Part shown: positions 53,901-62,792 of the stretch, in pieces | Position numbering within the stretch: position 1 is the first letter of the stretch | How the letters are laid out: each line of letters starts with the position of its first letter | From: Beijerinckiaceae bacterium | Lineage (GTDB): Bacteria; Pseudomonadota; Alphaproteobacteria; Rhizobiales; Beijerinckiaceae | Direction: 5' to 3' | DNA length: 64,000 nucleotides | NCBI GenBank assembly: GCA_947454485.1 | Contig: CANGJJ010000006.1 | Location: 62,001 to 126,000 of the forward strand | Program-made: the position numbers and the translations under genes | Notes under the pieces: generated by a model | The model's database searches: none | Seen by the model: the letters and a program-made list of their open reading frames with translations, nothing else | Told to the model about the DNA's origin: nothing

Positions 53901-54943
53901 GATTGAATAACCTTCCAGGGAATGACTTCACCGCCGCGATAAATCAATGCACGCTCTTCCGGCCCCGCGACCTTAATCTCATCGGGGGCAACCCAATCCC
54001 GCTTCTCAAGTGTGATCGTCTCGCTATTGGGCTCCATGCCATAATGGCGCGGACCATTAAGCGAAGCGAAGGCTTCCAAATTCTGCAGCTTGCCCTGCTC
54101 CTCAAAAACCTGCGCATAGGTCTCAATCGCGACCGGCGCATTGAAGAGCCCGGCAGCGCCCACAACGCCGAGCTTCTTGGCAACAGCATGCGGCGCAGAA
54201 TCAGTTCCAAGGAAGAAACAGGCATCACCCGATGTCGCTGCATCAATCAGGGCGAGACGATCATGCTCCGTCTTGATCACAGGCATGCAGTAGAAATAGG
54301 GGCGATTGCCCCAGCCGAGCCAATCTGTGCGGTTGTGGCGCAAATGATAGGGCGTGATCGAAGCGCCAACCTGCGGCGCAGACGAGCGGATATATTCAAC
54401 GCCAATCTTGGAGGACAGATGTTCAAGAATGATCTTGAGACCGGGAAACTTCTTCGTCATCGGAATGAGGCGGCGCTCAATGAAGACGGCCTCGCGGTCG
54501 AACACATCCACCGCCGGATCGACCTCTTCCCCATGGATCAAAAAGCGCATGCCAATTTTTTCCATGCGCGCCAGCACGGGCTCAATCTTGCGATAATCAG
54601 TCACGCCCGCCGCTGAATTGGTCGTGGCATTGGCAGGATAAAGCTTCACGCCGGTGAAGATGCCCTCTTTGAAACCGCGCTCGACATCATCTGGATCCGT
54701 GTCATCGGTCAGATAGCAGGTCATCAGCGGCTTAAAGGTCGTATCCTTCGGCAAGACCGCCATAGCGCGCTTGCGATAAGCGTCTGCATCAGCAGCCGTG
54801 CGCACAGGCGGCACGAGATTGGGCATCAGAATCGCGCGGCCAAATTTCTGCGCCGTGAACGGCAAAGATGCTTTCAGCATCTCATTGTCGCGCACATGCA
54901 AATGCCAATCATCGGGCTTGCGAATGGTGATGCGCGTTGTCAT
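53897..54943 (-). CDS. pyrC: Dihydroorotase PyrC-type (class II) cyclic amidohydrolase
   Basis: A 348-residue protein equal in length to E. coli PyrC. The binuclear zinc site is complete: HxH in DDWHLHVRDN (H14, H16), the carboxylated Lys in TGVKLYPA, His in LIHGEEVD and ILEHLSSK, and Asp in LGTDSAPHAV. PyrC interconverts carbamoyl-aspartate and dihydroorotate. Its place between a Mo hydroxylase and an amidase, with ATGA overlaps on both sides, suggests it may open a heterocyclic ring in catabolism instead of, or as well as, serving pyrimidine synthesis. Confidence 0.9.
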   Translation of the reverse strand: MTTRITIRKPDDWHLHVRDNEMLKASLPFTAQKFGRAILMPNLVPPVRTAADADAYRKRAMAVLPKDTTFKPLMTCYLTDDTDPDDVERGFKEGIFTGVKLYPANATTNSAAGVTDYRKIEPVLARMEKIGMRFLIHGEEVDPAVDVFDREAVFIERRLIPMTKKFPGLKIILEHLSSKIGVEYIRSSAPQVGASITPYHLRHNRTDWLGWGNRPYFYCMPVIKTEHDRLALIDAATSGDACFFLGTDSAPHAVAKKLGVVGAAGLFNAPVAIETYAQVFEEQGKLQNLEAFASLNGPRHYGMEPNSETITLEKRDWVAPDEIKVAGPEERALIYRGGEVIPWKVIQS

Positions 54944-57273
54944 GGGGCAGCAGCCTTCTCGATAAGGGAGACGAGATCGGGGGGCGTGATCGGCACGCGG
55001 GTGATTTTGACATTGAAGGGCGCGAGCGCATCATCCACTGCAGCGGCCACAGCCGCCGTCATCGGGATAACGCCCGATTCACCGACACCTTTGATGCCAA
55101 GCTCGTTGAGCGGTGTGGGCGACGTCAGATGCACAATGTCGACTTTCATCGGCATTTCTGTCGCACTCACCAGCAAATATTCTGCAAGGGTCGTGGTGAC
55201 AGGCTGGGCATTTTCGTCAAAGCCCATCCATTCATACAGCGCATTGCCGATACCATGGGCCATGCCGCCGATGATCTGCCCCTCGACAATTTGCGGATTC
55301 AAGACATTGCCGCAATCATGCGCGAAAGTGACATGGGTCAGTTGCACAAGCCCCGTCTCAGGATCGACCTCAACCTCAACAACCGCTGTGCCATTGGCAT
55401 AGGTCATATCATTGATGATGACGCGCTCGGTTGCCTCCAAACCCGGATCAAGACCACCGGGCACATAATAGCCAGGCAGACCGGCCAGAGCGCGCGCGAT
55501 CTCACCCAAACCAACCTTGCGCTCGTCATTGCCTTTGAGGCGCACATGGCGACCTTCAACTTCGAGCGCTTGCTCGCCCACATCAAGCATATGTGCAGCA
55601 ACGGTCAGAGCTTTGGCGCGCACTTTCTTGGCAGCTGCATGAGCTGAGGCGCCTGCCATAACGGCCTGACGGCTATTGAAGCCACCCATGCCATAATCAA
55701 TGGCGGCTGTGTCGCCCGTCACGACAGTAATATTGCTCATGTCGCAACCAAGCTGTTCAGCGACGACCTGCGCGAGCATGGTCTTGGTGCTCTGGCCCAT
55801 AGCAGCAGCACCGCTGGCCACATGAATGCGACCATTCTCGCCGATGCGTACACTGACAGGTTCAAAAGGTCCGCGACCTGTACCTTCAACATAATTGGCA
55901 AGGCCAATCCCAAGATAGCGCCCCTCTTTGCGCGCAGCAGCCTGACGCGCGCGGAAGCCCGCCCAATCGGCTTTCTCAAGAGCCGCCGCTTGAGTGGCAG
56001 GATAATCACCACTGTCGAGCACGACCTGCATACCGCCGCGCGTCTTGAGCGGCGTCGTATAGGGGATCAGCTCTGGGGGCACGAGATTTCGACGACGCAC
56101 TTCATCGGTCGTCAGCTTCAATTCGCGCGCCACGCGATCCATCAAACGTTCCATCGCAAAGACAGCCTGCGGCTGGCCTGCACCACGAATGGGAGTCACG
56201 GGCACTTTGTTGGTGACGGCGAGTTTGATGTCGAGGAAGAAGCACGGAACAATATAGGGCAGCGTGATCGCCGCAGCAGATCCATAAGGCACATTCACGC
56301 CGCGCGCCGTATAGGCACCGTGATCGTGAACGAGCAGACCACGCAGACCAAGAATCTTGCCATCATTGTCGACCGCGATCTGCATATCCCAAAGCTGGTC
56401 GCGCTCTTGTGTCGTAGAGACGAAATGTTCGCGGCGATCTTCGATCCATTTGACCGGAGCGCGCAATTCACGCGCTGCCAAAGCAAGGATCACCTCTTCG
56501 GGATAGAAAACGAGCTTGGGGCCAAAGCCACCACCGACATCGGGCGTCACAACGCGCAGCTTGTCTTCATCAAGACCCAGCACATCGCAAATCACACGCT
56601 TGCAGGCATGGGGCGTCTGCGTCGAGCTCCAGAGCGTGATGATGTCTTCGAGTCGGTCGTGGCGCGCCACAACGCCGCGACATTCCATCGAATGGGCAAC
56701 ACCGCGATGCTGCCACAGCTCTTCATGGAACACATGCGGGGCGCTGGCAAAGACCGTCTCATGGTCGCCATAGCCCATGGTGAATTCGGCGACCAGATTA
56801 TGCGGCTGGCTGGAATGAGCGCGCGGCGCATCAGCCTCCAGCGCGGCCTTGCAATCACTCACAGCCGGCAGCGGCTCATAATCGACCATGACAAGCGCAG
56901 CGGCATCTTCGGCGATATAGCGGCTATCGGCGATCACCACCGCAATGGCCTCGCCCACATGCACGACTTCTTGATCGCTCAGGGTGGGACGATGCAGCTC
57001 TTGCCGGAAGGCCGGGCTAGGCAGCGCGACTTTCAAGAGAGGATCGCTCAGATGATGGGCGATATCTTCCATACGCCAGATCGCGCGCACGCCCGGCACA
57101 TCGAGCGCAGCGGAAATATCAACCGTGCGGATCAGCGCATGGGCTTCAGCACTGCGCACAAAAGCAGCATGCAACAGGCCGGGGAAGCTGATGTCGTCGA
57201 CAAAGCAGGCCTGACCGCGCAGCAAGGCACGATCTTCGACACGCTCAACACTGGTGCCAACAATCCTGTTCAT
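54940..57273 (-). CDS. Molybdenum hydroxylase large subunit (xanthine dehydrogenase family), set 2
   Basis: A 777-residue molybdopterin subunit. It starts [20 protein letters not shown]. The Mo-site loop is TPIRGAGQPQAVFAMERL, different from set 1, and the catalytic Glu is in KGVGESGVIP. The CO dehydrogenase Cys loop is absent. Differences from set 1 in the substrate loop suggest a second, distinct hydroxylation. It overlaps the [2Fe-2S] subunit at its start and pyrC at its end by 4 bases each. Confidence 0.92.
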   Translation of the reverse strand: MNRIVGTSVERVEDRALLRGQACFVDDISFPGLLHAAFVRSAEAHALIRTVDISAALDVPGVRAIWRMEDIAHHLSDPLLKVALPSPAFRQELHRPTLSDQEVVHVGEAIAVVIADSRYIAEDAAALVMVDYEPLPAVSDCKAALEADAPRAHSSQPHNLVAEFTMGYGDHETVFASAPHVFHEELWQHRGVAHSMECRGVVARHDRLEDIITLWSSTQTPHACKRVICDVLGLDEDKLRVVTPDVGGGFGPKLVFYPEEVILALAARELRAPVKWIEDRREHFVSTTQERDQLWDMQIAVDNDGKILGLRGLLVHDHGAYTARGVNVPYGSAAAITLPYIVPCFFLDIKLAVTNKVPVTPIRGAGQPQAVFAMERLMDRVARELKLTTDEVRRRNLVPPELIPYTTPLKTRGGMQVVLDSGDYPATQAAALEKADWAGFRARQAAARKEGRYLGIGLANYVEGTGRGPFEPVSVRIGENGRIHVASGAAAMGQSTKTMLAQVVAEQLGCDMSNITVVTGDTAAIDYGMGGFNSRQAVMAGASAHAAAKKVRAKALTVAAHMLDVGEQALEVEGRHVRLKGNDERKVGLGEIARALAGLPGYYVPGGLDPGLEATERVIINDMTYANGTAVVEVEVDPETGLVQLTHVTFAHDCGNVLNPQIVEGQIIGGMAHGIGNALYEWMGFDENAQPVTTTLAEYLLVSATEMPMKVDIVHLTSPTPLNELGIKGVGESGVIPMTAAVAAAVDDALAPFNVKITRVPITPPDLVSLIEKAAAP

Positions 57274-57767
57274 GCGCGGCTCCCCGCGTCTTTGATGCGC
57301 TGGGCGGCATCAAGCGCTGCCGCCACAATGCCCTCATAACCGGTGCAGCGGCACAGATTGCCAGAGATCGCGATGCGCACATCAGAATCGGTGGGCGATG
57401 GATTATCGCGCAGCAATTCGGTCAGCGTGGTCAACATGCCAGGCGTACAGAAGCCGCATTGCAATCCGTGATGATCACGCAAAGCCGCCTGCAAATGGCT
57501 CAACTCGCCCTTGGCAGATTCCAGCCCTTCGATTGTCTCGATCTCATGGCCATTGGCCTGCACCGCCAGCATCAGGCAGGAGCGCGCGGAATGACCATCA
57601 AACAAAACCGTGCAAGCGCCGCATACACCATGTTCGCAGCCCACATGTGTCCCGGTGAGGCCAAATTCATGGCGCAAACAATCAGACAAAGTCATGCGCA
57701 CAGGCACGCTCGCTCTATGCAGCTTGCCATTCACCGTCACTTCAATCTCGCGCATCGGCTCGCTCAT
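57270..57767 (-). CDS. Molybdenum hydroxylase [2Fe-2S] subunit, set 2
   Basis: A 165-residue subunit with two cluster motifs: CEHGVCGAC with a later Cys (ARSCLMLA), and CGFC ([10 protein letters not shown]) with CRC ([10 protein letters not shown]). It has the same layout as the set 1 subunit but clearly different sequence, so the two sets are not a recent duplication. It has 4-base overlaps with both neighbours. Confidence 0.95.
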   Translation of the reverse strand: MSEPMREIEVTVNGKLHRASVPVRMTLSDCLRHEFGLTGTHVGCEHGVCGACTVLFDGHSARSCLMLAVQANGHEIETIEGLESAKGELSHLQAALRDHHGLQCGFCTPGMLTTLTELLRDNPSPTDSDVRIAISGNLCRCTGYEGIVAAALDAAQRIKDAGSRA

Positions 57768-58639
57768 GACTTGCTCCCCGCGCTGGCCCGCTCACAGGCG
57801 CGCACAAGTGCACGCCGCACCATCACGCCGGCCAAATGCTGGCGATAGGAGGCTGGCGCATGCACATCTCCCAAAGCATCCAACTCTTTGCAGGCAGCGG
57901 TTGCTGCGCGGAAGAGTTCGGGCGAGGGCTCGCGCCCCATCAAGGCCGCCTCAATCGCCTCCATGCGCATGGGCGTGGCGCAAACACCGCCAATGGCAAC
58001 CGCCACGCGGTCAATTGCGCCCTGCGCATCGAGCGTCAGAACCACAGCCGCCGAGGCTATGGCAAAATCACCATGACGGCGGGCGAATTCTTCGAACGCA
58101 TAACCATGACCCTTGGGCCAGAGCGGCAGAGCAATGCGCGTGACAAGCTCATCCGCGCCAATGGCGGGTGTCATATAGCCAAGCGGAAAGTCGGCAAACA
58201 TCAGGCCGCGCGGGCCGGAAGGGCCCACGACCTCCACTTGCGCCTCGAGCGCAAGGCACAGGGTCGGCAATTCAGCCGCAGGATCGAGATGGCACAAAGA
58301 GCCGCCAATCGTGCCGCGGTTACGGGTCTGGCGATGGCCGACCTGCAACAGGGCCTCTGCCAGAATGGGGCAATGGGTGGCGACAAGGTCGCTGAACTCC
58401 AGCTCGCGCTGGCGCGTCATGGCACCAATGACCAGCGCCTGATCATGCAGCTCGACGCCCGCAAGGCCGGGGATATTGTTCAGATCGATCACATGGTCGG
58501 GCAGAACGAAGCGCATATTGAGCATGGGCATGAGCGATTGCCCGCCCGCCAGCAGCTTGGCATTTTCCAAAGAGCCCAGCAGCGCCACGGCATCTTCGAC
58601 GCTCTTGGGATCGTGATAGGCGAAGGAAGGAGGCTTCAT
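57764..58639 (-). CDS. Molybdenum hydroxylase FAD-binding subunit, set 2
   Basis: A 291-residue FAD subunit. Motifs are KLLAGGQSLMPMLNMRF and TRNRGTIGGSLCHLDPAAE. It is the first gene of the leftward operon ending at 44359, so the operon promoter should lie in 58640-58914. ATG 58639 (MKPPSFAYHDPKSV) matches the family N terminus. Confidence 0.94.
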   Translation of the reverse strand: MKPPSFAYHDPKSVEDAVALLGSLENAKLLAGGQSLMPMLNMRFVLPDHVIDLNNIPGLAGVELHDQALVIGAMTRQRELEFSDLVATHCPILAEALLQVGHRQTRNRGTIGGSLCHLDPAAELPTLCLALEAQVEVVGPSGPRGLMFADFPLGYMTPAIGADELVTRIALPLWPKGHGYAFEEFARRHGDFAIASAAVVLTLDAQGAIDRVAVAIGGVCATPMRMEAIEAALMGREPSPELFRAATAACKELDALGDVHAPASYRQHLAGVMVRRALVRACERASAGSKS

Positions 58640-58914
58640 CGCAAAAGCGGCTCCGGACCGAGTGAACCATTTTTTGTACTAAAGCTGCTTTTCGGTCTGC
58701 CCGCAAGAGCGCCACAGGGCCCCAACGCCTTTGTGCACATTTTGGCTGGCAGCTCGCAAAAGAGCGGAATAGCGGGCTTTCCTGCCCCTGTTTGTTTCTT
58801 TTGACAAAGACCGAACAGGCGTCGCCGCAGCATTGACCGGGCCTGCGGAACGTGATCCAATTTTGGCACAAACCAATGGTATCGGCTGTCAGGGCCAAGT
58901 TTCGGGAGACTTTC
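58640..58914. promoter_or_regulatory. Divergent promoter region of the 12-gene operon and the UbiD-like gene
   Basis: 275 non-coding bases between divergent start codons. The region must hold the promoters for the leftward operon and the rightward decarboxylase gene, and probably the site of the operon's XRE regulator. I see no strong inverted repeat and cannot assign -35/-10 boxes. CGGGAG at 58903-58908 is the ribosome site of the rightward gene. Confidence 0.5.
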
Positions 58915-60369
58915 ATGGCATCGTCGGGGCGCACCGCGCGGGGACAGGATTTGCGCGACTGGATCGCTCATATGGAGCGTGCGGGCGAGCTTATTCACAT
59001 CGAGGGCGCCGATCGTGAGCGCGAGATTGGCGGCATTATCGATATCGCCATGCGCGGCATGAATCGCCCCTCGGTTCTGTTCGACAAAGTGCCGGGCTAT
59101 GAGCCGGGCTTCCGTGTCCTCTCCAATCTGCTGACCTCAGTGAAGCGCATCGCCCTCACCCTGGGCCTTCCCGAAGATACGAGCGAAGTCGATCTGGTGC
59201 GCTTCTGGCGCGACTATATGAAGAATGCGCCGACCATTCCGCCCAAACAGGTCAATCATGGCGCGCTTTTGGAAAACACCTTCACCGGCGACGACATCGA
59301 CCTTTTGAAAATCCCCACCCCCCGTTGGCACGAGGGCGATGGCGGCTATTTCATGGGGACCGGCTGCATGGTCATCATGAAGGACCCCGAGTCAGGCTGG
59401 ATCAACTATGGCGCCTATCGCGTGCAGGTCCATGACAAGAAGACCGCCTCGGTCATGATCTCCAAGGGCAAGCACGGCGACATTCTCATGCGCAAATATC
59501 ATGAGAAGGGGCAGCCCTGCCCTATCGCCGTCGTGGTTGGCGTTCACCCCGGCCTCTTTGCTGTGGCGGGTCTTGAGATCCCCTATGGCAAGAATGAGTT
59601 TGAAGCTGCAGGCGGCCTTTTGGGCGAAGAAATCCGCATCATCAACGGCCCCGTCACGGGCCTGCCGATTCCCGCCGAAGCCGAGATCGCTTTTGAAGGC
59701 TATGTGCACAAGGGCGACCTGATTGAAGAAGGCCCGCTGGGCGAATGGACCGGCTATTATGCCGGCGGCAAGGATATGCGCCCTGCCATTCGCGTCGAGA
59801 CCTTCTGGCATCGCGACAACCCGGTTCTCACCGGCGCTATTCCCGGCGTGCCGCCCAATGATGATACATTCTATCGCGGCACCGCGCGCTCGGGCGCTGT
59901 GTGGCAAGAGTTGGAAGCCGCCGGTGTGCCCGAAGTACGCGGTGTGTGGTCGCATGAAGCGGGCGGCAGCCGCATGTGGCTCACCGTCTCGATCAAGCAG
60001 ATGTATGCAGGCCATGCCAAACAGGCCGGCCTCATCGCCTCACAATGTCATGCGGGTGCTTATGCCAACCGCGTTGTCGTTGTGGTGGATGATGATATCG
60101 ACCCGGCCAATATCAATGACGTGATCTGGTCGATCTGCACACGCTGCGATCCGCGCGATGATGTGCAGCTCTTGCATGGCTGCTGGAGCACCCATCTCGA
60201 TCCGATGTCCTATCCTGAGGACAAGCACAATATGAACTCGCGCATGATCATTGATGCTTGCGTGCCGTGGAACCGCAAGGCCAGCTGGCCCGATGTTGTG
60301 CGCAACAGCCCCGAGCTTGAAAAGGATGTGCGCGCGAAGTTCGGCGCCTTCCTGCCGAAGAACTGGTAA
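58915..60369 (+). CDS. UbiD-family decarboxylase
   Basis: A 484-residue enzyme of the UbiD family, which uses prenylated FMN to (de)carboxylate aromatic or alpha,beta-unsaturated acids. Landmarks are KIPTPRWHEGDGGYF, NYGAYRVQVHDKK (the Arg of the prFMN site) and IEEGPLGEWTGYY (catalytic Glu pair region). No ubiX-type prenyltransferase gene, needed to make the cofactor, is in the window. ATG 58915 follows CGGGAG; an upstream GTG at 58852 is less likely. It is divergent from the Mo hydroxylase operon. Confidence 0.92.
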   Translation: MASSGRTARGQDLRDWIAHMERAGELIHIEGADREREIGGIIDIAMRGMNRPSVLFDKVPGYEPGFRVLSNLLTSVKRIALTLGLPEDTSEVDLVRFWRDYMKNAPTIPPKQVNHGALLENTFTGDDIDLLKIPTPRWHEGDGGYFMGTGCMVIMKDPESGWINYGAYRVQVHDKKTASVMISKGKHGDILMRKYHEKGQPCPIAVVVGVHPGLFAVAGLEIPYGKNEFEAAGGLLGEEIRIINGPVTGLPIPAEAEIAFEGYVHKGDLIEEGPLGEWTGYYAGGKDMRPAIRVETFWHRDNPVLTGAIPGVPPNDDTFYRGTARSGAVWQELEAAGVPEVRGVWSHEAGGSRMWLTVSIKQMYAGHAKQAGLIASQCHAGAYANRVVVVVDDDIDPANINDVIWSICTRCDPRDDVQLLHGCWSTHLDPMSYPEDKHNMNSRMIIDACVPWNRKASWPDVVRNSPELEKDVRAKFGAFLPKNW

Positions 60370-60377
60370 TGATCAAA

Positions 60378-60408
60378 GTCGCAGGCGGGGAATGACCTTG
60401 CCTGCGAC
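60378..60408. terminator. Hairpin between converging UbiD-like and CoA-transferase genes
   Basis: GTCGCAGGC (60378-60386) pairs over 9 bp with GCCTGCGAC (60400-60408) with a 13-base loop. On the minus strand it is followed by TTTGATC, so it may end leftward transcripts better than rightward ones. Confidence 0.6.
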
Positions 60409-60421
60409 TGTTCCAGCCCGA

Positions 60422-61573
60422 TCAGCCGCCGCGAATATTGTCATTGGCGCTGAAGGACCATGGCCCGTCGCCAAGAGCCGGCGCCCCACGCCCCAATGCC
60501 AGAGAGCTGCGCGAAAAACGAATGGGGGTGCGCACACTGCGGATCCCATTGGCCTGCACCACAAGGCCGCGCGCGATCACCTGGGGATCTTCCAAAGCTT
60601 CAGCAACCGTATTGATCGGGCCACCGGGAATTCCAGCGCGCTCAAGCGCGGCGATCAGCTCGCCCTTTTTACGCAGTGATGTTTTCTGCGCGAGCATGGG
60701 GCACAGCACCGCGCGATTTTTCACACGCGCCGCATTGGTCGAATAATCTGGTTGCTCGGCAACACCGGGCAGGCCAAGCAAATCACACAAAGCCGCAAAT
60801 TGCCGATCATTGCCGCAAGCGATGATCAGATGACCATCGGCGGCGGGGAAAACCTGATAAGGCACGATATTGGGATGGGCATTGCCCATACGGCGCGGCG
60901 TTTGCCCGACCAGATGGTTCATCGCCTGATTGGCAAGCACTGCAATGCCGGTGTCGAGCAGAGCCAGATCGACATGCTGACCAAGGCCTGAGCTTTCGCG
61001 CTCTGCCAAAGCAGCCTGAATGCCGATCACGCCATAAAGGCCAGTGAAGACGTCAATCCAGGCAACACCAACTTTCTGCGGCTCACCATCGGGCTCGCCT
61101 GTCAGATCCATAATGCCGCTCATGCCCTGGATCATGAAATCATAACCCGCTTGCGCAGCGCGCGGACCATCCTGGCCAAAGCCCGTGACGGAGGCATAGA
61201 CAACACGCGGATTGATGAGGGCGACGCTTTCATAATCAAGGCCAAATTTGCGCAGGCCCCCGACTTTGAAATTTTCGATGACGACATCAGCATCCGAGAT
61301 CAGCGCTTTCAAACGCTCCAGATCATCCGCATCAGAAAAGTCGCAGATGATGGATTGCTTGCCACGATTGGTCGCATGGAAATAGGCGGCGGAGCGATCC
61401 CCATCCGCGCGATCAACAAAGGGCGGTCCCCAGCTGCGCGTATCATCGCCCTGCGGACTCTCCACCTTGATCACAGTTGCGCCAAGATCGGCCAAAGTCT
61501 GGCCGATCCAGGGACCCGCCAGAATGCGCGCCAATTCGACCACACGCAAACCACTGAGGGGCGCAAGGGCCAT
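60422..61573 (-). CDS. Class III CoA-transferase (CaiB/BaiF family)
   Basis: A 383-residue enzyme that moves CoA between organic acids. The family N terminus is LSGLRVVELARILAGPWIGQ, followed by LADLGATVIKVESPQGDDTR. The catalytic Asp lies in the GIMDLTGEPDG region. No donor is evident; succinyl-CoA or a pathway thioester is likely. It is preceded on the same strand by a dihydroxyphthalate-decarboxylase-like gene 34 bases upstream, and the two probably form an operon. Confidence 0.93.
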   Translation of the reverse strand: MALAPLSGLRVVELARILAGPWIGQTLADLGATVIKVESPQGDDTRSWGPPFVDRADGDRSAAYFHATNRGKQSIICDFSDADDLERLKALISDADVVIENFKVGGLRKFGLDYESVALINPRVVYASVTGFGQDGPRAAQAGYDFMIQGMSGIMDLTGEPDGEPQKVGVAWIDVFTGLYGVIGIQAALAERESSGLGQHVDLALLDTGIAVLANQAMNHLVGQTPRRMGNAHPNIVPYQVFPAADGHLIIACGNDRQFAALCDLLGLPGVAEQPDYSTNAARVKNRAVLCPMLAQKTSLRKKGELIAALERAGIPGGPINTVAEALEDPQVIARGLVVQANGIRSVRTPIRFSRSSLALGRGAPALGDGPWSFSANDNIRGG

Positions 61574-61607
61574 GGTTCATCCTTCCAAAATCAACCGCGC
61601 CAGAAGA

Positions 61608-62585
61608 TCACAGCTTCAGCGGATCCACAAAACTGTGCTCGATCGGGACATGCTGGGGAATCAGCTTCTGTTTATAGGCTGTATCTTCCAGTTTGAGGAT
61701 CGTCGGCAGATTGGCCTCCATCCCATAGGGCAATGGATCTGAGCCCACGATCTTGCTGAGCGCACGATAGCGCTGGTCAACCGCCGTATTGGCCTCTCCC
61801 GCATGAAGCTTCACCAACCAAGCCTGTTTGGCGCGTTCAAAAGCATCATAGAGCGAGCGGGCAACCCAAGGATGTTCGGCCAGAACAGAATCCTTCACCA
61901 CAATCGTCCCATGCATCGGATAAATGCCGGTGCGGCGATACCAATCGGCTTCGAGCTCTTCCACATTGGGGAAGATATCGGGATAGCCCTTGGCCTCAAC
62001 CTGCGCCCAACCACCGGTGGGCGCGCCTGAGCGACCAATGCCCGCATTGCCATCAAAGCCAGCATCCAAATCACCGCGCGCCATCATCTCGACCAGCGAA
62101 ACACCTTCGGGCGCGTGAATGACATTGGAGGGCAGCTGCAACTGGGTGACATGTTCTTCGTCATCGACGACCCATGTCACTTTGCTGGCATCGAGCCCAT
62201 AGTCATCAATGAGAATGCCGCGCGTCCAAACACCCGTGGTGACGGAATAGGCACGCACACCTACGCGCTTTCCTTCCAGATCTTTGGGATGGCGAATACC
62301 CGCCTCCGGGCGCACCAGCAAACCACCGTGGTGAAAGCGGCGGAAGATGAAGATCGGCAAAGCGACAAAGGGCGCACCATAGGCGCGCGCGATCATATAG
62401 GTCGTGGGCGCAAGTTCGCAGACATCGAACTCAACCTGCCGCACCATGCGGCGGAAGGCGGCGATCTGCGGCTGCACACGGATGAACTCAGCCTCCACGC
62501 CTTCGATTTCAATTTTGCCATTCAGCAAATCGGCTGTGTGGGGATAATCCGCAATCGCTAGAGTGAGGCGTAATTTCTGTGCCAT
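61608..62585 (-). CDS. 4,5-dihydroxyphthalate decarboxylase-like protein, copy 2
   Basis: A 325-residue relative of the protein at 48007, with no signal peptide. Shared landmarks are GKRVGVRAYSVTTGVWTRGI and EHPWVARSLYDAFERAKQAW (compare EKYPWVPVNLFHAFERAKE). The start at ATG 62585 (MAQKLRLTLAIADYPHT) has GGTGGA close upstream; ATG 62603 is an alternative without a ribosome site. It may be a decarboxylase of an aromatic diacid. It is paired with a CoA-transferase. Confidence 0.78.
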   Translation of the reverse strand: MAQKLRLTLAIADYPHTADLLNGKIEIEGVEAEFIRVQPQIAAFRRMVRQVEFDVCELAPTTYMIARAYGAPFVALPIFIFRRFHHGGLLVRPEAGIRHPKDLEGKRVGVRAYSVTTGVWTRGILIDDYGLDASKVTWVVDDEEHVTQLQLPSNVIHAPEGVSLVEMMARGDLDAGFDGNAGIGRSGAPTGGWAQVEAKGYPDIFPNVEELEADWYRRTGIYPMHGTIVVKDSVLAEHPWVARSLYDAFERAKQAWLVKLHAGEANTAVDQRYRALSKIVGSDPLPYGMEANLPTILKLEDTAYKQKLIPQHVPIEHSFVDPLKL

Positions 62586-62792
62586 ATTGTCCACCAATGT
62601 CATCTTTGCCGCGATGGTAGGGGATCGAGCCCAAACGCGCTAGTGCGCGCCTCCCTCCAATGGCCGATGGGGTGGACCGCCTGCTCGAAAGCGATTAATC
62701 ATCTCCAAGACAGCTGCAGCCAACTTTGGCGCGCAAGCACTGCGGCGCCGCCCTTGAGCGGTTCGCCCCAAAAGAACATTCGGGTGGGAACA

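Noticed and set aside
55822-57339. 505-codon open frame on the plus strand
   Set aside because: It is antisense to the clearly conserved large Mo hydroxylase subunit and has no recognisable domain. Similar long antisense frames opposite ferredoxin reductase (13683-15017), the Liv receptor (39920-41170) and the HTH-methyltransferase (35292-36317) are codon-bias artefacts.
44359-58639. Mo hydroxylase sets considered as aerobic CO dehydrogenases (coxMSL)
   Set aside because: Neither large subunit has the VAYRCSFR active-site loop with its Cys; the loops read AGTYRGPGRYEG and TPIRGAGQPQ.
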